Part shown: positions 20,159 through 31,259 of the stretch, one piece after another
Layout: every line of letters starts with the position of its first letter
Position numbering within the stretch: the first letter of the stretch is position 1
Source: Adiantum capillus-veneris
Lineage: Eukaryota > Streptophyta > Polypodiopsida > Polypodiales > Pteridaceae
DNA: 64,000 bases
Reading direction: 5' to 3'
Assembly: GCA_014529385.2 (NCBI GenBank)
Contig: CM043953.1
Span: 115,726,049-115,790,048, forward strand
Position numbers and translations under genes: made by a program
The notes under the pieces: model-generated
Told to the model about the DNA's origin: nothing
Seen by the model: only the letters and a program-made list of their open reading frames with translations
The model's database searches: none

Positions 20159-21439
20159 CTATCTACGTGCTAGTTTAGCATAATACTTTTGATGACCTGT
20201 GAGTTCTCCATGCCAACCATTTCTCGTTGTATGACATAGACGAGCTTTTGGAAATTTGAGAAGAACCCAATCATTTGTGCTAAAGTGCACGGGTTGTCTA
20301 TGCTTATCATCAGCAGCTTTGTGCTTTTGTTTTGCTATAGAGATAGCCTCTTTGATCTTAGCGAATGAATCACGTATGTCACAACTATACTCATCAGCTG
20401 CAAAGATCTTTCCATGCATTTTCAAAATGGGTGGAACTTTGGATCTTCCTTCAATTACCTCAAAAGGTGCTTTACTTGTAGAAGTATGCACCGTGTTATT
20501 GTATGCATACTCTACTAAGGGTAAATACTTCTCCCATTGATTGCACTGATCTAGTTTTGTTCCATAGGCTTTTAGTAGATCAAGCACAATGGAGTTTACG
20601 ATTTCACTTTTCCCATCCGTTTGAGGGTGATAGGAAAAAGAGAAATTCAGCTTTGTGCCAAGATTTTCAAAGAGTCCTCTCCAAAAATTACTGGTCATTC
20701 TAGGATCTCTATCAAAAACAATACTTGTTGGCATACCATGGTACTTAAAAATTGGAGAGATAAACAATTGTGCCATATGTGGAGCCTTGATAGTCTTTTT
20801 GACACGTATAAAGTGAGCTTGCTTAATAAACCTATCAACTATCATCCATATTGTTGTATGCCCATGGATAGACTTTGGTAAGCCAAAGATAAAATCCATA
20901 GCTATACTCTCCCATGGTGAATCAGGAATATGAAGCGGCTGGAGAAAACCAGGTTGCTTCCCACGGTCATACTTAACTTTTTGGCAAATAATGCATTGAG
21001 ATACATATTCTTGAATGCCCTTTTTCATTGTAGGCCAAAAGAAATATGTTTCAATAGCATTCATGGTAGCTTGAATCCCTCTATGTCTAGCATAAGGTGG
21101 AGCATGTGATTCATACATGACCTTCTCTCTCAAACTTTTAGTAGCACATAGCCTTGAGCCATAGAGAAGATAGCCATCTTGAACCACATATGGTTCTTGC
21201 ATCTTCCCTAATGCTATGGTTGACATGACATCGCAAAAATCTGGGTCCGTAGCGTACTCATCTACCATAGAGGTAAGATCATTTTGAGAGGCTACAGACA
21301 CAGCATTGCAGAAAGGTCTATGTGACAAAGCATCGGCAACTTGATTGTGCTTGCCAAGAATGTGAGCAATGTGAAAATGAAATTGCAAAAGAAAATTTTC
21401 CCACCTCAATTGCTTGTTGGAAATCTTGGTTTGCGTCAT
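20159..21439 (-). CDS. Chromovirus RNase H end and integrase
   Basis: 426 codons. The first 45 residues end RNase H (KQLRWENFLLQFHFHIAHIL, HNQVADALSHRP). Integrase follows with an HHCC finger (HAPPYARHRGIQATMNAIE to CIICQKVKY), then the core: AMDFIFGLPKSIHGHTTIWM, IVFDRDPRMTSNFWRGLFE and SYHPQTDGKSEIVNSIV. The C-terminal part (FSTNDWVLLKFPKARL) leads towards the chromodomain frame. It inserts the cDNA into the host chromosome. Confidence 0.92.
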   Translation of the reverse strand: MTQTKISNKQLRWENFLLQFHFHIAHILGKHNQVADALSHRPFCNAVSVASQNDLTSMVDEYATDPDFCDVMSTIALGKMQEPYVVQDGYLLYGSRLCATKSLREKVMYESHAPPYARHRGIQATMNAIETYFFWPTMKKGIQEYVSQCIICQKVKYDRGKQPGFLQPLHIPDSPWESIAMDFIFGLPKSIHGHTTIWMIVDRFIKQAHFIRVKKTIKAPHMAQLFISPIFKYHGMPTSIVFDRDPRMTSNFWRGLFENLGTKLNFSFSYHPQTDGKSEIVNSIVLDLLKAYGTKLDQCNQWEKYLPLVEYAYNNTVHTSTSKAPFEVIEGRSKVPPILKMHGKIFAADEYSCDIRDSFAKIKEAISIAKQKHKAADDKHRQPVHFSTNDWVLLKFPKARLCHTTRNGWHGELTGHQKYYAKLARR

Positions 21440-21572
21440 GAAGTACTTGAGGTTCTAATGGTCCGTTTGAATGATGAATGGCGTCCCAAGCAAATAATGC
21501 TTCTAAGTATCCAAGGCATGCAGCTACAAGCTCTTTCTTTTATATGACCAAGATTTGTTCATCAGAGTGCGA

Positions 21573-23096
21573 TTAGTGACTTTCATATGCTATGCCGTGT
21601 CCTTCTTGGAGAAGCACTGCTCCAAGACAATCACCACTAGCATCACATTGGACCTCAAATGGTTTTGAGAGGTTTGGTAACACTAACACAAGTTGAGACA
21701 TGAGTCTCTCTTTTAGTGCAGTGAAAGCCTTTCTCTCCTTGTCACTCCATACATATTTGATGTTCTTCTTTGTCAAATCATGTAATGGTCTTGCTATGGC
21801 ATAGAATTTTGCAATGAATCTTCTATAATATGAGCACATGCCTATGAAGCTTCGTAGCTCATGTAGATTCCTTGGTTCATGCCATGCATTTATTACCTCA
21901 AGCTTTTGTGGATCCATACAGACTCCATCTTTTGAGATAATATGACCCAAATAATGAATTTCTTCTAAGAAGAATTCACTCTTTTTGCGATTGATGTACA
22001 ACTTGTTCTCTTGGAGTGCTTGAAAGACTGCCTTGAGATGCTCTTTGTGTTCTTCTAAGGACTTAGAGTAAAGTATGATTTCATCAAAGAATACGCCTGT
22101 ATAAGCCCTATGTACAAAAAATATCCTTTCCATCATTCTATTGAATGTGCTTGGTGCATTTTTTAAGCCAAAAGGCATAACAAGAAATTCATATAAGCCA
22201 AAAGTAGTTTTGAAGGATTTTTTATGAATATCTTTGGGCACAATTTGTATTTGATGATAGCCACTTTTAAGGTCTATGCTACTAAAGTAGGTAGAGCCTT
22301 GTAGCTTATCAAACAAATCCTCAATCCTTGGGACTAGAAATTGGTTCTTCACTGTTAACTTGTTTACTGCACGATAGTCCACACACATCCTGTATGTACC
22401 ATCCTTCTTGTGCACTAATAAAATGGGAGAACAAAATGGTGAAGAGTTAGGTCTTACCATACCCTTTTGCACAAGTTCATTAACTTGTGACATTATGTCC
22501 TCTTGTTGAGCCTGAGAGACTTGATAAGGAGGTTTATTTGGACGAGAGCTTCTTGGGATGATATCAATTCTATGATCATCATCTCCCCTTTTAGGAGGCA
22601 ACTCACTCGGAATATCATCGATTAAAAGTTCAGCGTGTTCATTTAGAAATGAATGTAAATCATTATCTACTTTTAATGAACCATTTGGAGAGACATCATT
22701 AGAGTTAGGGGAAGGATCTTTGACAAATATCATGTACGCAAAAATGGAGCTTTTCTTTGCTTTGTCAAAAGAGTCATGAGAAACAAGTGGGATAGTGTGA
22801 CCCTTCTCATTGACGTGCAAAGTGATGTCTCTACCCTTGTTCTTAAATGTTACCTTGCTCTCTAGAAATGTGAGAGAGGCTGACATATGATCAAACCATG
22901 GCGCTCCAAGAATTACATCTTCATTCTTGAGTAGAGAGATAAGGAAATGCTTTTTATCCACATACCCTTGTACATGAAGCCTTAGATTCCCAATCAAAGG
23001 AGTGATTGGGGTAGCAGGGCCTTCAAAGGTTCCCTCAGCAGCATGTGTCTCTCCCATCTCATTAGCATGAATACCTAGCTTTGATGCTAATCCCAC
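21573..23096 (-). CDS. Chromovirus protease, reverse transcriptase and start of RNase H
   Basis: 507 codons. The first 100 residues are the protease; the active-site region FDSGSTHNYI is encoded immediately upstream near 23100-23150, and VILGAPWFDHM is its ILG motif. RT runs from about residue 200 to 380: MCVDYRAVNKLTVKNQF, YFSSIDLKSGYHQIQI, MPFGLKNAPSTFNRMM, then the palm region and ILYSKSLEEHKEHL. FIGMCSYYRRFI and FEVQCDASGDCLGAVLLQEG begin RNase H. The order is that of all Ty3/gypsy pol proteins. Confidence 0.92.
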   Translation of the reverse strand: MGLASKLGIHANEMGETHAAEGTFEGPATPITPLIGNLRLHVQGYVDKKHFLISLLKNEDVILGAPWFDHMSASLTFLESKVTFKNKGRDITLHVNEKGHTIPLVSHDSFDKAKKSSIFAYMIFVKDPSPNSNDVSPNGSLKVDNDLHSFLNEHAELLIDDIPSELPPKRGDDDHRIDIIPRSSRPNKPPYQVSQAQQEDIMSQVNELVQKGMVRPNSSPFCSPILLVHKKDGTYRMCVDYRAVNKLTVKNQFLVPRIEDLFDKLQGSTYFSSIDLKSGYHQIQIVPKDIHKKSFKTTFGLYEFLVMPFGLKNAPSTFNRMMERIFFVHRAYTGVFFDEIILYSKSLEEHKEHLKAVFQALQENKLYINRKKSEFFLEEIHYLGHIISKDGVCMDPQKLEVINAWHEPRNLHELRSFIGMCSYYRRFIAKFYAIARPLHDLTKKNIKYVWSDKERKAFTALKERLMSQLVLVLPNLSKPFEVQCDASGDCLGAVLLQEGHGIAYESH

Positions 23097-23206
23097 AGAT
23101 ATGTAATTGTGTGTGGAACCAGAATCAAAGAGGATGAGAGCGTCATGCTATCTCACTTTGCCCCATGCATAGCTTAAGAGACTTCCTTGTGGAAGACCAC
23201 CCGCTT

Positions 23207-24471
23207 TTAGAACAATTGACATTGCAGATCTAGGGGGGTCCTTCTTTCCATGCTTTTGAGGGCATGTGCAATAAGAGTGACTTTGTTCACCGCATTTAAA
23301 GCATCGGTCATCTTTACGATAACGCTCAACATCTTCAAGAGAGATATGTTTTTTACCTTGGTAGCCTTGTTTTTCCTTTGGCTTCCCAGTTTTGTTGTAG
23401 TTGTTTCCTTGAGGTTGTCTCCCTTTCTCTTGAGGCTATCATAGAGTGATGAATTACCTTTGATAGGTCTTGGGGTATTGCGCATTGACATACTCTCTCC
23501 ATTCTTTAGGGAGCCCAGCACAAAATTGCTGCTTTTGCTTCGAGAAGTTGATGCGCTTGTAAACTGTTGCTTTGAGATGCAAATCCTAAAAATTTTCAAC
23601 ATACCTTTGAATGTTCTCTCCTTCTTCAAGCCTGAGGCTTTGCCATGTGGTGACCACTTGATTGGAAGCTCCATGCGAAAGGAATTGCTTCATGATAGCA
23701 ACTCTACATGTGTTCCAGGTGTTTGGAGCTTCTCTCTTTCCTACCATTGACGGGCTGATTTTTGGAGATGCATGGCAACATGCCGGAGCTTGGATGACTC
23801 CGAGAAGTTTTCATCTCCAAAAGCAGTGTCAAATCGTTATATGAAGCCAAGCACCTTGTCGATATTACCAAAAGTTCCATCAAAGGAGAGGAAGGAGATG
23901 CTTTTACCTCCTTCCTTGAACTTTTGGAGAGTGGATGACCTCATCCAGACTGCATGTATGCGTTGATGGCGTCTCCATTTGTGTGATTTCCTTGAATCAA
24001 CATCTGAAGAGGAAGAACTCCCCAAATCGGATGAACTTTGGGAAGGTGGAGAGCTGGATAACTTCTTCTTTCTCCTTTTCTTCTCTCCCTGTCTGTCACC
24101 TTCTTCAGAGCAACAAGAGGAGCGAGAACTTGAGGATCTCCTTTCATCAGATGGTGATGGAGAGGGAGCTCTTCGTCATTTCCTTGGATGCACATCTAAA
24201 TCAGATGTGGCTAGAGAGTCTACATCATACATGGGAGATTTCTCTCTTGTGTCCTTTGTCTTCTTCCTTGATTTTGCCTCACGTGGAGGGCTTTATCCTC
24301 TTTGGTTGTGGCTGAATTCTTCTTTCGCTCATTAAAATTACCTCTTTTTGAAGCCTCATGTTGAGACTTCGAAGGTGAACTCTCTTCTAGAGCAGAAACT
24401 GTCAAGTGCCTTTCTTGCAACTGTGTGTGTAAAACACCTTGCAAGATTGGATTTGCCATAGCCTCCTGCAA
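23207..24471 (-). pseudogene. Chromovirus gag region with CCHC knuckle, broken
   Basis: Minus-strand frames at 23207-23674, 23941-24195 and 24220-24471 occupy the gag position between protease and leader. A CCHC knuckle encoding CFKCGEQSH lies near 23245-23300. The stretch LPIKWSPHGKASGLKKE and the polar, basic segments around it are gag-like. Capsid homology is weak in what can be read. It is clearly broken in several places. Confidence 0.6.
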
Positions 24472-24990
24472 CTTGCGAGCAAGAAAGTCAATTGCCCAAG
24501 TTGCATCAGGAGATGCTACGTCATTTTACAAATCCAGGGTGCCAAAATCAATCACTCTCTCCTCTTCTTGCATGTTTTTAGACATGGTGATAGTGCTTTG
24601 TGAATCAAAAGTTCCTTGTGAGAGATAGATAATTTATGTGAACAATCACAGCTATTTCTCCTTGCAAATCAAGAGAGATCTCTTTTAATTAAGCACACCC
24701 GTGATTAGAGATACTTTGATTAATCAAAATAGAGATCCGGGTTATATCATTGCACGACTTTTAGATAACAAAAGCCTGCCAAGTTTCCTGATCGCTCAAC
24801 AGTGGTTAAACCATAGGTACCTCCCGTAAGAGTCCATTGTTAAGACGACAGCTCCCGAGGTCTTAAGTTTGCTAATGCTTGTGTTAATAAATCCCAAAAT
24901 TTCTTATTTTTACTAATTAAAATATATAAATATTTCATGCTCAATTACAAGAACCGTCCTTTCTTCAAAAAGAAAGAAATAACCTAGATT
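24472..24990. other. Chromovirus 5' leader; no gene seen
   Basis: About 0.5 kb between gag and PBS, AT-rich, without a frame of note. Confidence 0.6.
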
Positions 24991-25002
24991 GCTCTGATAC
25001 CA
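24991..25002 (-). promoter_or_regulatory. Primer-binding site, tRNA-iMet type
   Basis: On the minus strand TGGTATCAGAGC, a perfect 12-base match to the common plant initiator-methionine primer site, one base inside the LTR end CTCTAACA. It fixes the inner end of the right LTR. Confidence 0.9.
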
Positions 25003-25003
25003 A

Positions 25004-26149
25004 TGTTAGAGAACTAGAGTTATTGAGCAACAATAATTGCAAATTAATTAGACAATTAATCAATAAGCATAACATTGAGAAATCAAATAATAATGGTTGC
25101 CAAGCGCAAACCTCAATTGTGATTCTACGCACCCACATATGCATGCATTGAAAACTGCAAAAAAGAGAGTGAGAGAGAGAGAGACAATAGACACCTCTTG
25201 AGGGCCGGACTTTATGGAGCCAACCCCCCCTGCAAAAAGACTTCTATTATTTAAAATCTCTCGTAAAGAGAAAGATTTTATATTAACACAACATTAATTG
25301 CACTTCGAACTGCACAGAATCAAGAGATTGCTAACTCTAGAATCTGGCAGAGTTTGCAATTAAGCGTTTTTGCACCACAATCCTCGTAGAACTGATTCCC
25401 AAAACCTTAAACATTGCTCAAATGATAATATCTACAGGGAATCAGCAAGATACAAGGCAAAAATAAGTATTTAAGCATAGGAAATAGTAACCTATTGATG
25501 AATAATTAGTCATAATCAAGCACAGTATGTAAAACATGCATAGCGGGGAAGAAGAAGATGAAGCAAAGCTGCCATGGGAGCTTGAGAGAAGGATAAATTG
25601 AGCTCTAATCAGCCCAAGAGAGGCTAAAATCTCTTGCCTTGGGGCTCAAGTCAGTTTCTATGGCTTGTAGGGCATAGGGCTTCTTGGCCATAGCATGTAG
25701 GTCAAATCCGACGGCTCTGGGAGGTCAGAGATCAAGGGCTAGGATGTGGTAGCACAAATTTGAGGGTTTCAAACCTATTTGGCTGCCCACAATTAGCCTC
25801 TCCTCTTGCCTTGAGCCCTAAGCCACCCCTTTCGGACATCCCTACCCATAATCCTTGTACTTGATGTGGTCGGGCAGCTTATAGCTTAATTTCGGAGGAC
25901 TTTGGGAAAATTTTGGACAATATTTATCAAATACTTTTAGTCCGTAAAATCCTGCTGGAACCCTTAACAGACTCCAATGGCACTTTTGAAAAATTCATAA
26001 ATTATCTGGAACTCTCTAGTTCCTAGATGCCCCTCCCTACCCATTGTACATTGTTGGTCCTTTTACTACTTTTATTTTCTCTCACTAGAATGGCCAATTA
26101 TAGAGAGAGAAAATTCATTTAAGTAGACCAAAAATGAAATTTGTTGACG
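25004..26149 (-). repeat. 5' LTR of the chromovirus (about 1146 bp)
   Basis: Starts (plus strand) TGTTAGAGAACTAG beside the PBS; the outer end near 26148-26149 is set by loss of similarity with the left LTR. Roughly 90% identical to 18747-19420 over the shared part. Confidence 0.8.
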
Positions 26150-26646
26150 ATTGCATCCTAGAAAAATCAATGGATGATGAAGCTTACATGCCGGAACCGT
26201 TTTCAAAGCATTTTTTTGAGCCATTTCAATGGACTCAAATATTGGCAACCTTGTATGTGTGTGTAAATGAGGTAACACTTATCAAGTTTTGTGATGAAGA
26301 AGGCTACGACCTAATTCCATGTTTTATGTTGAAAGGGTTGAAAAATGCTAATGCACATTATGAACATGAAAGTAGGGGGACAGACAGCTATGTCATGGTG
26401 GATGCTACAAAAACCAAACTAAAAGAGCAGTGTAACCATGTGAAGAAGTCATCACTGACATACCTGAAGAGTCAAACAATAACTGCTCTAGAGAGACAGA
26501 CATACCAAAAAGGATGCATAGTTGAAAGTACCAGAGGAAGCAGTTATGGTGAGGTCTACACCAATAGATGTTCAACCATCTCAAGACCGAAACAAGAACA
26601 AGGAGCAAAACAAAGATCAATCATTGCCTACATTGCTAAAATTTAG
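26150..26646 (+). other. Plus-strand open frame of unknown nature
   Basis: An open frame of 170 codons starts inside the chromovirus LTR edge at 26134 and runs to 26646. The first half (EPFSKHFFEPFQWTQILATL, LIKFCDEEGYDLIPCFMLKG) looks protein-like; the second half is polar and basic. I recognise no family. It may be the start of the degraded element that ends at the LTR at 29249-29601, but nothing proves that. Confidence 0.3.
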
Positions 26647-26649
26647 CTT

Positions 26650-29248
26650 ATGTGATCAGATGGGACTCAAGATTACCTGTTCAGCCACAATATCTCCGTA
26701 TGCTACAAAAAACTAATGTCCTATGGCACTTGGATAATGTTGGAAAAGCCGTCAATTAGGGAGTTGGAGGATACAGTGTACATAAGTGCTAAAATGCCAA
26801 TTCTAAGTTCTGACATGATAGAAGTCATAGGCTCAGATTGAGTCTTGGGGAGTTCAAAAACACCTTCAACTGATTCCCATTAAATCAAGGAAAATTTAGT
26901 TCTAACACAAAGCTGCACAAACATTTTCTTTGGAAAGCAGCAAAAAGCAATAGCAACAACAACAGGGACATTCAAAGAAGCATCGAGAAAAAGGACACAA
27001 CCATCTACAACAGAATAAGGTAAAGCTAAACTAAACATTGAAGAAAATCATCCTCGCAAGTCATCTTTACCTTCAACAAGCCCACATCAAAGCTCAAGCA
27101 AAGCCTCTACATCAAGAACCAAAGCTTTAACAATGCAATGGATCCCTAAACAAAAGGTTACTTAACAAAAATCTCCATCACAACAAAGCCTTTAAAATAA
27201 GCAAAGAAAACAAGCAGGGCTTGGCATCCAGGGAACACATTAAAGTCAAAGATCCAATTAGGATACGCTCTCAAGAACAGTCTTAACAACAAAAGGTGAC
27301 AGGGTGGGTAAACATAAATGTTTGGGCCAAAAAGCCCAAGGTAATGGCTTGGAACTACTCACCCTTGCAAACCAGTCCCACAAAAAATAAGCTGAGCATC
27401 CAACGCAAGACAACCAGCTCAATTAGGAGAAAGAAGAACCAAAATAAAAGAGCCTAAAAAAAGCAGTCAATAGGAAAAATATGGCTAACAAAGTTGGAAC
27501 TGACTACCCAACACTGCTAAGTGACGATAAAGGACAGAATGGTTCCTTTCAAGCTTCTTGAAGTATAGGATTCTATGAAGGTAACACTCAGATATGGTTA
27601 TCTAAAGTAGTTGCTCAACCTAGAGCCACTAAAATTGATCAAGTAGCACAAGGCTCCATACAAAGGAAATCAATCAACACAACAAGCCAATGGAAACCAA
27701 GCACAACCAAGGTAAATACAACCTCTAGATGGATTCCACATTTTCACCTACAACAACAAGGCTTTTATAAAGGTAATAGCCAAATTTGGATACAAAATCC
27801 TAGTGTCCATCAACTCAAAAAAAAAAAAAAGGACTCTTATAGAAAATGGTCATACAAGGACCAAAATCAAAGTGGGTACCAAAACCACTATTGAAAACAT
27901 AGCTACAAAGAACAAACCCACAACTACAAGCTCCTCTCAATGAAAACAAAGTAGAGGTACAATGAGGCGGTCTCCTTACAAATCACCACATGTAACAAAA
28001 GAATAAAGAGGATTCAAAGTATGCCAACTTACTTGACAAAGTGGTGGCATCCAAAGACCAAAGCAATGATAAAGGCCTCAATTTCAAGAACCTTTGGCAT
28101 TGAAAAAAGGTTGCTAGCCTTGAAATACATGGCATAAAAGACAAAGTTGGGCACCTGAGCCACTAAATGAGCAAGGCATTAGTCCCAAAGCTTCAAGTAA
28201 TATTCTTTGTGGTCTAAGAATCTTGGCTATTTGGGTACTGGTCAAGCTAGAAGCTTTGAGCATATTTATGTTGTGTCGCTCATGCTGGTATAGGTGAGTA
28301 TAAGAGTCAAAGTCTATAAATTTTTAGTTGGGTGAAGTGAAGAAGAGAGTCCAAAAGACACTCACGCACTGAGCACAGTGAGAAATGAGTGGAGAAGATT
28401 CTACGTCAAAAACCCTTCTTGGAAATGTGGAAACTATTAAGATGTCTTTGGATATCACATGTGCTACATTTTTTTCTTGATACACCCAAGAACTCCATTT
28501 TTCAAACTGCAAGCTTTTCTTGACAAAATCTCTTGTGCAACTAGAGTGTCCAATAATTGGCACTTGCATAGGCACTCTTCTTTATATCTCCCAAGCACTC
28601 ACCTTGCATGAATAGGTACTCAACTTCCACGTGCTCAACTTTAATAAGAACATATACCAAAGGTATTTTTTCCCACTGAGTTTTTTTCGTTGGTCATTTA
28701 GATTCTACACCCTAATTTAAAAACACCCATCAACATCCTCTTGTATATATTCATTATCCATCAAATAAAATCAATAAAGAATTTGTTACCCAACCATCAA
28801 AGAATAAGTGGGACTCCATTGATCTCAACTATGCTTTACAAAGAGCAACCCTTACAAACCTCAAGTGACAACGTGGCAAAGAAGATCAACTTGTGAAAGC
28901 CAACACATACACACCAAAGTCTCAAACATTTCAAGATATGAGATCCAACAACAAGTCAACTACCCTGGGAGGTAAAGTATCCATGAAGCAAGTATCATCA
29001 AGCATCAGCCTCACTTGCACAAATGGAAAGGTAAGCAGGAGGTGCAACAACATGCACAAATGCCTCATCCACAACATCCAAATCATATATGATACATGTT
29101 CATTAACCAAGGGCAATTGAGCAGCCCATTTCAATCAAGCAAAGCATGCTAGATATAAATCCATCAAGGAAGGGGGGAGTCTCATCAACAAGAAGACCTG
29201 ACTAAAAATGGTCATGTTAAGGGATGACACAAGTTAAGAAGGGGGGAG
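26650..29248 (+). pseudogene. Degraded retroelement interior with WIP/QGFY repeat motifs
   Basis: A-rich sequence with only scraps of frame. Plus-strand scraps include TMQWIPKQKVT near 27130, GFYEGNTQIW near 27570, SRWIPHFHLQQQGFYKGNSQ near 27725-27790 followed by IWIQNP, and PKSKWVPKP near 27865. Such W-P-K words are common upstream of protease in SIRE-type copia elements, and the RWIP...QGFY form is strikingly close to part of the second-protease frame of the gypsy element at 1448-2689. No protease, integrase or RT motif is recognisable. It is heavily broken and old. Confidence 0.4.
29236..29248 (+). promoter_or_regulatory. Polypurine tract before candidate 3' LTR
   Basis: AAGAAGGGGGGAG immediately precedes TGTTTAGAGG, the classic layout of PPT plus LTR start. 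A similar purine run lies at about 29168-29178. Confidence 0.55.
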
Positions 29249-29601
29249 TGTTTAGAGGTGATTACAACACACATGTGACCGCTTAGCCAAGGTGCATGGT
29301 GGGTCAACTAGCCGAAGTTTTGATGCGGTCATATTATTTTTTCGATGTTTATACATCAAACTCTGTAAAGTTTGTTGTGAACTATTTATGTTGAGTCAGA
29401 GACAAAGATGTAATTTCTATGATGATGTAAGTAAAGATCCATGAGAATTGGCTACCAGACACTTTAGAAAGCCCTAGGTATAAAATACACTTAGGTTAGT
29501 GTGAAAGAAGACATTATCTTTTTTAAGATATGTGACTATTGTTGTACGCACAGAGAACGATTTCTTTGCTGAAACTTGTAATCTTTTCCATTGTGGTTAC
29601 A
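29249..29601 (+). repeat. Candidate 3' LTR of a degraded copia-like element (about 353 bp)
   Basis: Starts TGTTTAGAGGTG after the PPT; a TATA-like GGTATAAAATAC lies near 29478; a plausible end is TGTGGTTACA at 29601. No second copy was found in the window, so the far end is a guess. Confidence 0.45.
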
Positions 29602-31250
29602 GTAATCCAAATTTAGTTTTTTTAAATGCATTGTTCCCCTCTTACTCTACTCTTCCATTCACGTGTAATTGCTAATGATTCTGTTTAGGATTTAGACGAG
29701 TCTATTTAGGCCCAAAACATATGAATTAAGCATTTATATGCGTATTTTATATCGTTTGGACTCTAAGAAAGGCTTTAGAGACCTTAGGGCAACCTATTTA
29801 GGCTAATCTACATCAATTATAAGTGGTTCAAGAACATGGATTGCAATCTATGTCCCCATCTACAATGCAGTGAAACTGTGTAGAAATGTTCTTGTGTGTC
29901 TGCAGTCCCTCCAAAAGTTTTGTGCAATTTTGAGTTGATTTGATCATGAAAAAAGCATGACAACTTAGAGTTGTGTTGAAGGACATAGGTAGATTATCTT
30001 GCTTTAGTGCGTTTGGTTTGCTAGGTGAATTAGTTAGTACGTTGTATCTCTTTAAGTTCACTTCATAGGTCTGGCACCCTGTTGAGTCTCCGTGCCTCCC
30101 CCGAGTTAATTGCTTGGTGTTGATATTTATGTTGATGCTTGAAGGCTATGCTATGGACTTCTATTGCAGTGACCCACAAACAACATAAATTATGCCATTC
30201 CCCATATTTGACTCATAAGAATACAAATAAAGGGTTTTTTCTTTGGTTAGCTCGAATGCCATTGGTTTTAAACACAAAAAGTACCTTTTTGTCTCGCCAT
30301 TGATGCATTCTTAAATACCTACTTCCCCATGGAGAGTTGGTATCTTTGTAACCTTCTTGTCAAAGATTCATATGGCATTGGGAATGTCCACTCTTGGTGG
30401 TACATCCACCATCTCCTAAATCATCTTCCCTTTTAGAATAATATCCCCATATTCATTGTAATTTTTTGGATCTTGGACTATGAGTTAGTGCACTCCTTCC
30501 TTATCATAAAATCTATCCACTCCCTTGATTATTTGCATTGTTTTGTTTCTTGGTGCACGTTTTCTTTGATGCATATACTTTTGGAACCTCTAGGATCCGT
30601 ATAGACAAGGGCTCCATGAGCATTGGTTCCTTCCATGTATATCATGATAAACTTAGTTTGATACATGCTCTAAGAGGTGCTTGCCTTGTCGATTGTAGTG
30701 GTCTTCTAGGCCTAGGTGGTCTGTTCTATCATATTGTAGATTGAGCGGCTCAAAGAAGTGTTGGTATCACTATCGTCTTCAATTATGGGTGCTAATAGAT
30801 CCATAATAGAAGACGGTATCACTACTGTCTTATATTATGGGTAATAATGGATCCATTCTTTTTTGGTTCCCACTCTCTTCCATGGATACTATGCCAGCTT
30901 GCTCTTCTCTTTATTTGGATCTTGTTGAAGATATCTTCCAAACCTCAAATACATTTAATCAATTTTCAACAATTTAACAATCCAAACCTCGTACCTTGTT
31001 GTTTTGCTTACAGACGTTACTCGTCAGGCTTTGTATTTTGGTTACTTTCCAAAGCCTGTATTGACAACTTCAAATTTTTTGCAAAATGACCTTGAGTTTT
31101 GAACAATGTGCACAAATTTTAATGCAAAAAATTATTGAATTGATGGAATTGACAGATTTAAACCAGATTTTTGGGCAAAAAGCTTAAGATTCAAAAAAAT
31201 GAAGTTCTTAGCTAATTTCTATAAAAGCGAAAGAGTGTCAAAGTACGGAT
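29602..31250. other. Mostly unassigned; unknown minus-strand protein-like remnant
   Basis: On the minus strand, about 30190-30540 reads as fragments of protein-like sequence (QDPKNYNEYGDIILKGKM, VDVPPRVDIPNAI, ETKRYFLCLKPMAFELTKEK). I do not recognise the family; it may be an element or a host pseudogene, and it is broken. A 43-bp motif with ATTATGGGT and ATCCAT is repeated at 30762-30804 and 30814-30856. The rest shows nothing I can name. Confidence 0.35.
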
Positions 31251-31259
31251 GCAATGATC

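Larger units (their letters stand above)
18747..26149 (-). mobile_element. Chromovirus (Ty3/gypsy), old
   Basis: Fossil minus-strand chromovirus. From right to left: LTR, tRNA-iMet PBS, leader, gag with a CCHC knuckle, protease, RT, RNase H, integrase, chromodomain, 3' region, LTR. The left LTR is recognisable only for 674 bp (18747-19420) while the right one spans about 1146 bp; the aligned parts are roughly 90% identical by eye, which points to an old insertion (several million years on fast plant rates, more on slow ones). The frames are split into several pieces, so it is broken in multiple places. Confidence 0.88.
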
